10,406 nucleotides of DNA, from assembly GCA_005799475.1 (NCBI GenBank), contig SYGQ01000005.1:1-10406 (forward strand). The letters run 5' to 3'. A program made the translations under genes and the position numbers. Positions within the stretch are counted from its first letter, which is position 1. Each line of letters starts with the position of its first letter. A model generated the notes under the pieces. It was given only the letters and a program-made list of their open reading frames with translations. It had not been told where the DNA came from and did no database searches. The stretch is from Planctomycetia bacterium. Its GTDB lineage: Bacteria > Planctomycetota > Phycisphaerae > Phycisphaerales > SM1A02. Shown piece after piece: positions 5,128 to 10,406 of this stretch.

Positions 5128-7632
5128 ATGACTGCACCGACCGAACAGGCACCCCGATACACCGCCGAGGACATCCAGGTTCTGGAGGGGCTCGAGGCGA
5201 TCCGCAAGCGCCCGGGCATGTATGTCGGCGGCACCGGGCTCAATGCGCTCCACCACCTTGTGTACGAGTGCGTCGACAACTCGATCGACGAGGCGATGGC
5301 AGGGTTCGCGACGACCGTGCTCGTGAGACTCGGCGTCGACGGCTCTTGCACCGTCATCGACGACGGCCGCGGAATGCCCGTCGACCCGATGAAGAGCGAC
5401 AATCCCAAGATCGACGGGCGGCCGGCGGTCGAGGTGATCATGACCGAGATTCACGCCGGCGGAAAGTTCGACAATAACGCCTACAAGGTTTCCGGCGGAT
5501 TGCACGGGGTGGGCATCAAATGCGTGAATGCGCTGAGCGCGTGGACGGAAGTCGAGGTTCACAAGTCGGGGCGTTCGTTCGGCATCTCGTTCGAGCGCGG
5601 GGTCCTCGTCAAACCACTCCATGTCGTCAAAGAGTCGGGCGTAGTTGGCAACGGCACGCGGATGACATTCCTCCCCGACACTGAGATCTTTCCGGACACA
5701 CAGTTCCGCGCCGATGCCCTTGAGTCCAGGCTGCGCGAGCTGAGCTACCTCAACTCTGGAGTGAGCATCCGGTTCGTCGACGAACATGTCGGCTCCGACG
5801 GCAAGCCACGGGACATCACTTTCTGCGACGCCGAGGGCATCGCGGCCTATGTTCGGTGGCTCAACGAAGGCAAGGTGATCCAGAGTCCGTGCATCTCCAT
5901 CCGGCGCGAAGACGCGGAGCACGGACTTCGTTGCGACATTGCGCTGCAGTACACCGATGCCACCGCCGAGAATCTTCTCGCGTTCGGAAACAACATCCGC
6001 AATCCCGACGGTGGCACTCATGTGCAGGGATTCAAGGTCTCACTCACCCGGGTCATCAATGCCTACGCGAAACGCGAGGGCATCCTGAAGGACCTCGTCC
6101 CGACAGGTGATGATCTCCGGGAAGGGATGACGGCGATCGTCAGCGTCAAGCTGCCGAGCCCACAGTTCAACAACCAGACCAAGGAGAAGTTGCTCAACGA
6201 GGAAGTGGAGAGCTTTGTGAGCGCGGCCATCTCCGAAGAGCTCTCCGCCTGGCTCGATACACACCCCAAGGACGCCCGCAATATCTGCTTGCGCGCCATC
6301 CTTGCCGCCGAGGCGCGCGAGGCAGCCAAGAAGGCCCGTGAACTCATCAAGCGAAAGGGGGCACTCGGCGACAGCGCCCTGCCGCAGAAGTTGGCGGATT
6401 GCTCGAGTGACGATGTCGAGTCCACTGAGATCTTCATCGTCGAGGGTGACAGCGCCGGCGGGAGTGCCAAGGGCGGTCGCGACCACATCCATCAGGCCAT
6501 CCTGCCGCTTCGTGGCAAGCTCCTCAATGTCGAAAAGTGCCGACTCGACAAGGTGCTCGCCTTCGAGGAGATCCAGACGCTCGTTCAGGCCCTGCAGTGC
6601 GGCATTGGCACCGAACTCGACATCGCAAAGCTTCGCTACGGCCGCGTCATCATCATGACTGACGCCGATGTCGACGGCAGCCACATCCGCACACTGCTGC
6701 TCACATTCCTGTTCCGACAGATGTACGAGCTCCTGCGACAGGGGCGGGTGTTCATCGCCCAGCCCCCGCTCTACCAAGTCATCCGCGGCAAGCAGAGCAA
6801 GTATGTGCTCAACGACCGCCAGATGAACGACACGCTCGCCGACCTTGCGCTTCGCAATGCAGCCCTTGTGGTCCGCGACGGTGCCGGGGTCGTCACGACG
6901 ACGCTCTCGGGCGACCCACTGCGCCGCACGCTCAAGGCGCTGCACCGGCTCGACGAGTTGGCTGGGGTCGTTCAACGGCGCGGTATCCCGTTCGTGAAGC
7001 TGCTCCAGTCGCGCTCCGAGGATCCTGCGCAGCAGAGCCGCCTGCCCTCGCATCATGTGTCATGGACCGGCGGCGACCTCTTGGCGTGGAGCGAAGAAGA
7101 GGCGCACGCGGCGGTGGCCAAACGCGGCATGGTGCTCGACGAACTCGCCAGTGCCGAGCGAACAGCTGCATCGACGATTGCCACCATCCGGCAGATGCAC
7201 GAGACCGGCGAACTGGCCCGCATCTTTGGGCAACTGTCGCAGTCGGGCATCGACATCGACGACTATGCCCTCGTTCAGGAAGAAGCCGTCACCGGCGAGA
7301 CGCTTCCGTCACGCTACGCGTGGCAGATCACCCCTGAGAAGGGCGACCCGACGATCTTCGAGGCGAGCAATGTCCCGGCGATCCTCGGCACGCTCTACGA
7401 GTGCGGCCGACGCGGCATCGAGATCAAGCGGTTCAAGGGCCTTGGCGAGATGGAGCCGGAGCAACTGTGGGAAACCACCATGGACCCGGCGCGACGGACA
7501 CTCGTGCGCGTGACAGTCGATGCCGCAGCGGATGCCAGCAAGCTCTTCGCCATCTTGATGGGCGAGGATGTCCCGCAACGGCGGACCTACATCGAACGCC
7601 ACGCGCTCGATGTCAAGAACCTCGATGTCTAA
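5128..7632 (+). CDS. gyrB: DNA gyrase subunit B
   Basis: GyrB is the ATPase subunit of DNA gyrase, which with GyrA introduces negative supercoils. It has 834 residues. The GHKL ATPase domain holds IRKRPGMYVGG (25-35), catalytic Glu47 and Mg-binding Asn51 in YECVDNSIDEA, DDGRGMP (78-84) and GGLHGVGIKCVNALS (123-137). The transducer domain includes QTKEKLLNEEV (350-360). The Toprim domain has FIVEGDSAGGSAKGGRD (436-452) with Glu439, LPLRGKLLNVEK (459-470) and MTDADVDGSHIRT (510-522) with Asp512 and Asp514. Between ProProLeuTyr (546-549) and KRFKGLGEMEPEQLWETTMDP (767-787) lies an extra segment of roughly 175 residues, placed like the E. coli GyrB insert and explaining a length well above the ~640 residues of insert-less forms. 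The QAILPLRGK motif and the overall similarity favour GyrB over ParE. The ATG at 5128 starts just before the usual N-terminus. The stop codon abuts that of queC. gyrB is not next to dnaA, dnaN or recF here. Confidence 0.98.
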   Translation: MTAPTEQAPRYTAEDIQVLEGLEAIRKRPGMYVGGTGLNALHHLVYECVDNSIDEAMAGFATTVLVRLGVDGSCTVIDDGRGMPVDPMKSDNPKIDGRPAVEVIMTEIHAGGKFDNNAYKVSGGLHGVGIKCVNALSAWTEVEVHKSGRSFGISFERGVLVKPLHVVKESGVVGNGTRMTFLPDTEIFPDTQFRADALESRLRELSYLNSGVSIRFVDEHVGSDGKPRDITFCDAEGIAAYVRWLNEGKVIQSPCISIRREDAEHGLRCDIALQYTDATAENLLAFGNNIRNPDGGTHVQGFKVSLTRVINAYAKREGILKDLVPTGDDLREGMTAIVSVKLPSPQFNNQTKEKLLNEEVESFVSAAISEELSAWLDTHPKDARNICLRAILAAEAREAAKKARELIKRKGALGDSALPQKLADCSSDDVESTEIFIVEGDSAGGSAKGGRDHIHQAILPLRGKLLNVEKCRLDKVLAFEEIQTLVQALQCGIGTELDIAKLRYGRVIIMTDADVDGSHIRTLLLTFLFRQMYELLRQGRVFIAQPPLYQVIRGKQSKYVLNDRQMNDTLADLALRNAALVVRDGAGVVTTTLSGDPLRRTLKALHRLDELAGVVQRRGIPFVKLLQSRSEDPAQQSRLPSHHVSWTGGDLLAWSEEEAHAAVAKRGMVLDELASAERTAASTIATIRQMHETGELARIFGQLSQSGIDIDDYALVQEEAVTGETLPSRYAWQITPEKGDPTIFEASNVPAILGTLYECGRRGIEIKRFKGLGEMEPEQLWETTMDPARRTLVRVTVDAAADASKLFAILMGEDVPQRRTYIERHALDVKNLDV

Positions 7633-8319
7633 CTAGTCCGACGCCTGCGCGAAGCCGATGGCACGCCACCGGCATGCGTCGCACTCGCCGCACGCGAGCC
7701 CCGACGGCGAAGGGTCGTAGCAGCTGATCGTCGCGTCGAAGTTCACACCAAGGGAGCGCCCGAGCCTGATGATCTGCGCCTTCGTGAGGTCGATGAGCGG
7801 CGTGTGCACGCGAAACCACGGCCCGCGGAGTGACTCGATGCCTGCCTTCGTTGCGAGATTGGCGGTCTGCTCAAACGCGCGAATGAACTCGGGGCGGCAG
7901 TCCGGGTAGCCCGAGTAGTCGACGGCGTTGACGCCGATCCCGATATCGCGGGCGCCACGCGCTTCGGCCAAGGCGAGCGCGCAACTGAGAAACAGCATGT
8001 TGCGCGCAGGCACATAGGTCACAGGGATCACGCCGGGCACCGCGGGCGCCTGGCCCACGCCGCCTTGTTTGGGCACCGGGATCTCGGCGGTCAGCGCGCT
8101 CGCCCCAAATGCGCGCAGGTCGATCGCCTGAATCACATGCTCGACGACGCCCGCGTGCGTCGCGATCTCGCGCGCGCACTCAAGCTCAATGCGATGCCGC
8201 TGCCCGTAGTCGAAGGACAGCGCGTGGCACTCGAACCCGTCGCGTTGCATGGATGCGAGCACGACTGCGGAGTCCATGCCACCGGATAGAAGCACGACTG
8301 CCTTCTCTGCCATCGCCAT
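7633..8319 (-). CDS. queC: 7-cyano-7-deazaguanine (preQ0) synthase QueC
   Basis: QueC converts 7-carboxy-7-deazaguanine to preQ0 using ATP and ammonia. preQ0 leads to queuosine in tRNA or, in some bacteria, to 7-deazaguanine DNA modification. The protein has 228 residues, normal for the family. The PP-loop ATP-pyrophosphatase motif SGGMDS is at 12-17, followed by LSFDYGQRHRIEL (34-46), VPARNMLFLSCALALAEA (103-120) and DYSGYPDCRPEF (134-145). The C-terminal zinc site is ISCYDPSPSGLACGECDACRWR (198-219), with cysteines 200, 210, 213 and 216. Tandem in-frame ATGs at 8319 and 8313 leave the exact start open, and neither has a Shine-Dalgarno sequence. No queD, queE or queF is visible in the window, so the rest of the pathway must lie elsewhere. 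The gene diverges from the threonine aldolase gene over 39 bases. Confidence 0.97.
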   Translation of the reverse strand: MAMAEKAVVLLSGGMDSAVVLASMQRDGFECHALSFDYGQRHRIELECAREIATHAGVVEHVIQAIDLRAFGASALTAEIPVPKQGGVGQAPAVPGVIPVTYVPARNMLFLSCALALAEARGARDIGIGVNAVDYSGYPDCRPEFIRAFEQTANLATKAGIESLRGPWFRVHTPLIDLTKAQIIRLGRSLGVNFDATISCYDPSPSGLACGECDACRWRAIGFAQASD

Positions 8320-8322
8320 CGG

Positions 8323-8328
8323 AGAGTA
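8323..8328 (-). promoter_or_regulatory. Possible -10 element (TACTCT) for queC
   Basis: On the minus strand TACTCT ends 3 bases before the first ATG (8319) and 9 bases before the second (8313). As a -10 element it would place the transcription start near the second ATG, giving a leaderless or nearly leaderless message starting at Met3. The same hexamer precedes the symporter start. No -35 match is evident. Confidence 0.3.
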
Positions 8329-8344
8329 GCTCGGATGCCCCCGC

Positions 8345-8350
8345 TAGGAT
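8345..8350 (+). promoter_or_regulatory. TAGGAT before threonine aldolase: -10 element or ribosome site
   Basis: TAGGAT ends 8 bases before the ATG at 8359. It can be read as a -10 hexamer for a leaderless transcript, or its AGGA core, 9 bases from the ATG, as a Shine-Dalgarno sequence. Either reading supports the start at 8359 over the in-frame ATG at 8335. The hexamer also occurs upstream of gyrB. Sequence alone cannot separate the two readings. Confidence 0.4.
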
Positions 8351-8358
8351 CGCGTTCC

Positions 8359-9408
8359 ATGGCCCTCATCGACCTGCGCAGCGATACGGTCACGCGCCCT
8401 ACAGCGGCGATGTGGGACGCGATGCGCCGAGCGCCCCTTGGCGACGATGTCCTCGGCGACGAGCCTTCTGTGCGCGCGCTCGAACGGAGGGTCGCGGCGA
8501 TGCTCGGGAAGGAGAGCGCCGTGTTCGTCCCGAGCGGGACGATGGCGAACCAGATCGCCATCGGCTGCCACTGTCGTTTGGGCGACGAGATCATCGCCCA
8601 CGGCGAGAGTCACATCATCCACTACGAAACGGGGGCTCCAGCGGCGTTGTCCGGGTGCATGATCCGGCCGCTTGAGGGCGAGGGCGGACTCTTCGCGCCA
8701 GACGCATGCGCCGGCGCCGTGCGCGGGGCCGATGTGCACTCGCCGCGCTCGCGACTTGTCGTCGTCGAGAACACCCACAATCGCGGAGGCGGGACAGTGT
8801 GGGGACTCGCGCAGTTTCGGGCCGTCGCGCGGACCGCGCGCCGCGCTCGACTCGCCGTGCATGTCGACGGCGCGCGCCTCTGGAATGCGTGCGTGGCGGA
8901 GGGATACTCGCCGGCCGACTTCGCCGCGCACGCTGACACTGTCTCGGTGTGCTTCTCGAAGGGACTCGGCGCGCCGGTCGGGAGCGCGCTCGTGGGATCT
9001 CGCGATGTGATCGACGAGGCTCGTCGACTGCGCAAGCGTCTTGGCGGTGGCATGAGGCAGAGTGGGCTTCTCGCCGCGGCAGCGATGTACGCGCTCGATC
9101 ATCACATCGAACGATTGGCCGTCGATCACGCGAGGGCTCGGCAACTTGGGCGCGAGCTGGCGCGGATCCGTGGCATCGTCGTCGGCCCAGGGCCTTCACG
9201 AATCGCGACGAACATGGTGTTCTTCCAGCTCAGCGCCGAGGGCTCGACGGCCCACGAGTTCTGCCGTCGCCTGCGACGGCACGGCGTGGACATGATCGCG
9301 ATGGGACCCAAGCGCGTGCGCGCTGTGCTGCACCTCGATGTGCCCGACGATGTCGTCGCTCGCGCCGCAGAAGCTGTGGCCAAGGCGGTGCGCCCGGCGC
9401 GCACTTGA
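8359..9408 (+). CDS. ltaE: Low-specificity L-threonine aldolase (PLP enzyme)
   Basis: This cytoplasmic pyridoxal-phosphate enzyme splits L-threonine or L-allo-threonine into glycine and acetaldehyde. It belongs to the fold-type I beta-eliminating lyase/threonine aldolase family. It has 349 residues, typical length. Visible motifs are DLRSDTVTRPT at the N-terminus (5-15), PLGDDVLGDEPSV (26-38), FVPSGTMANQIAI (56-68, cofactor phosphate binding), His85 as the likely ring-stacking residue, ENTHNRGGGTVW (137-148) with His140, VHVDGARLWNA (168-178) with Asp170 contacting the pyridine nitrogen, and VCFSKGLGAPVGS (197-209) with Lys201 as the Schiff-base lysine. All expected catalytic residues are present. 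An in-frame ATG at 8335 would add 8 residues (MPPLGSRS) that fit the family less well. The aminopeptidase gene follows 39 bases downstream on the same strand and may be cotranscribed, consistent with amino acid catabolism. Substrate stereospecificity is not resolved by sequence. Confidence 0.93.
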   Translation: MALIDLRSDTVTRPTAAMWDAMRRAPLGDDVLGDEPSVRALERRVAAMLGKESAVFVPSGTMANQIAIGCHCRLGDEIIAHGESHIIHYETGAPAALSGCMIRPLEGEGGLFAPDACAGAVRGADVHSPRSRLVVVENTHNRGGGTVWGLAQFRAVARTARRARLAVHVDGARLWNACVAEGYSPADFAAHADTVSVCFSKGLGAPVGSALVGSRDVIDEARRLRKRLGGGMRQSGLLAAAAMYALDHHIERLAVDHARARQLGRELARIRGIVVGPGPSRIATNMVFFQLSAEGSTAHEFCRRLRRHGVDMIAMGPKRVRAVLHLDVPDDVVARAAEAVAKAVRPART

Positions 9409-9435
9409 CGAGTCTTCGCCCGCCCTGCTCCAATC

Positions 9436-9443
9436 GGTGATCA
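9436..9443 (+). promoter_or_regulatory. Probable ribosome binding site of the aminopeptidase gene
   Basis: GGTGATCA lies 4 to 12 bases before the ATG at 9448. Its GGTGATC part complements the conserved GATCACC of the 16S rRNA 3' end, next to the core anti-Shine-Dalgarno sequence. It is off the usual AGGAGG register. A TTGACG at 9405-9410 overlaps the previous stop codon and could be a -35 element, but I find no TAnnnT at the right distance. Confidence 0.4.
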
Positions 9444-9447
9444 CACC

Positions 9448-10406
9448 ATGAACGATCCGCGCTACGCCACACTCGCCACCATCATCGTCCGCCACTCTTG
9501 CCGTCTTCAAGCGGGCGAACACATGCTCATCGAGGCCTTCGACATCCCCGCGGAGATGGTGATCGCCCTCGTCGAGGAGGCGAAGCGCGCCGGGGGTCAC
9601 CCCCATGTCGCCGAGCGGTCGACGCGGATCATGCGTGCACTCCAGGACGATGCTGCGGAGGATTCGCTGGCGGCGTGGGCTGACTGTGACTTGCATCGAA
9701 TGAAGCTGATGCAGGCCTATGTGGGACTGCGCGGCGCGGACAACGCCAGTGAAATGGCTGGCGTCCCTGCCGCGCAACTCCAGCGGGTGGGTCGGCTCTA
9801 CCACACGCCGGTCCACACGAATCAGCGAGTGAAGCACACGAAGTGGGTGGTGCTGCGCTGGCCCGGCCCGAGCATGGCGCAGCTTGCAAAAATGTCCACG
9901 CGCGCGTTCGAGGACTACTACTTCGCCGTCTGCTGTGTCGACTACGCGGCGATGGACCGAGCCGTGCAGCCGCTCGTGGCGCGCATGAAGTCGGCAGACA
10001 AGGTCCACATCAAGGGGCCAGGCCAGACCGACCTCCGCTTCTCGATCCGCGGCGTTGGTGCGGTGCCATGCTCAGGCCAATGCAATATTCCCGACGGCGA
10101 GTGCTACTCGGCGCCAGTGCGCGACAGCATTGAGGGTGTGCTTCAGTACAACACGGCGACCCTTTACCAGGGCACGGTCTACTCCAATGTTCGCTTCGAG
10201 TTTCAGCGAGGCAAGATCGTGAAGGCGTCATGTGACGGCGACTCCGAGCGCCTCAACGCCGTGCTCGATGCCGACGAGGGTGCCCGCTACATCGGCGAGT
10301 TCAGTCTCGGCTTCAATCCGTCGATCCTGCATCCGATGCTCGACACCCTCTTCGACGAAAAGATCGCCGGGAGCTTCCACTTCACTCCTGGGCAGTGCTA
10401 CGACGA
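9448..10406 (+). CDS. Aminopeptidase, peptidase family M29, 3' end missing
   Basis: This is a cytoplasmic, dimetal-dependent aminopeptidase of the thermophilic aminopeptidase family (M29, relatives of AmpS and PepS) that removes N-terminal residues from peptides. The window holds the first 319 codons; family members are about 400-415 residues, so roughly 85-95 residues are missing. The N-terminal domain opens with YATLATIIVRHSCRLQAGEHMLIEA (6-30), typical of the family. The catalytic domain shows CNIPDGECYSAPVRDSIEGV (212-231), with Glu218 a metal ligand; ARYIGEFSLGFNPSI (279-293), with Glu284 a second ligand; and SFHFTPGQCYD (309-319), with His311 a third ligand and Tyr318 the likely catalytic tyrosine. 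The final His-x-Asp ligands lie past the right edge. The start at 9448 is supported by the upstream GGTGATCA and by the N-terminal alignment. Confidence 0.92.
   Translation, partial: MNDPRYATLATIIVRHSCRLQAGEHMLIEAFDIPAEMVIALVEEAKRAGGHPHVAERSTRIMRALQDDAAEDSLAAWADCDLHRMKLMQAYVGLRGADNASEMAGVPAAQLQRVGRLYHTPVHTNQRVKHTKWVVLRWPGPSMAQLAKMSTRAFEDYYFAVCCVDYAAMDRAVQPLVARMKSADKVHIKGPGQTDLRFSIRGVGAVPCSGQCNIPDGECYSAPVRDSIEGVLQYNTATLYQGTVYSNVRFEFQRGKIVKASCDGDSERLNAVLDADEGARYIGEFSLGFNPSILHPMLDTLFDEKIAGSFHFTPGQCYD

Noticed and set aside
5020..6021. The amidase reading frame stays open for a further 334 codons upstream, antisense to the gyrB start
   Set aside because: The added sequence is antisense to the conserved GyrB ATPase domain and resembles no protein. 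A signal peptide with lipobox and a Shine-Dalgarno sequence mark the real start at 5019.
6040..7056. Long open frame of 338 codons on the minus strand
   Set aside because: It lies wholly within gyrB and is a by-product of GC-rich codon use. It has no recognisable motif or ribosome site.
9196..10008. Minus-strand open frame of 270 codons spanning two genes
   Set aside because: It crosses the threonine aldolase end and the aminopeptidase start, both well supported on the plus strand. It carries no recognisable motif.

Overview
This is a GC-rich, very densely packed bacterial chromosome segment. It holds eight recognisable protein genes and one small hypothetical gene. No gene-free stretch is longer than about 110 bases. 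I see no rRNA, tRNA, insertion sequence, CRISPR array or phage gene. The likely source is a planctomycete, perhaps of the Phycisphaerae. This is inferred from recalled family resemblance: the symporter's N-terminal half and the redoxin, with its YRGRIDNRY motif and AIGC tail, look like protein types common in that phylum. It is not proven from the window.

Layout, left to right. A sodium:solute symporter gene reads leftward and runs off the left edge (1-1944, -). Divergent from it is a rightward cluster: a redoxin-like lipoprotein (1980-2600), a xylulokinase xylB (2603-4102) starting 2 bases after the redoxin stop, and a 54-residue single-pass membrane protein (4099-4263) sharing an ATGA overlap with xylB. 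This cluster meets, tail to tail and 6 bases apart, a leftward gene for a lipoprotein N-acetylmuramoyl-L-alanine amidase (4270-5019, -). A 108-base divergent gap separates the amidase from gyrB (5128-7632, +). gyrB meets queC (7633-8319, -) tail to tail with directly abutting stop codons. A 39-base divergent gap follows, then a low-specificity threonine aldolase (8359-9408, +) and an M29 aminopeptidase (from 9448, +) that is cut by the right edge.

Most of these genes are housekeeping or general metabolism: DNA supercoiling, 7-deazaguanine synthesis, pentose phosphorylation, cell-wall turnover, and amino acid and peptide catabolism. No single pathway ties them together. The least explained items are the small membrane protein, the redoxin that has a lone cysteine where a CxxC pair might be expected, and the control signals. 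Several genes lack a Shine-Dalgarno sequence and instead have a TAnnnT hexamer a few bases before the ATG, as expected for leaderless messages. Neither convergent junction has room for a terminator. I do not see strong evidence for a new multi-gene system.
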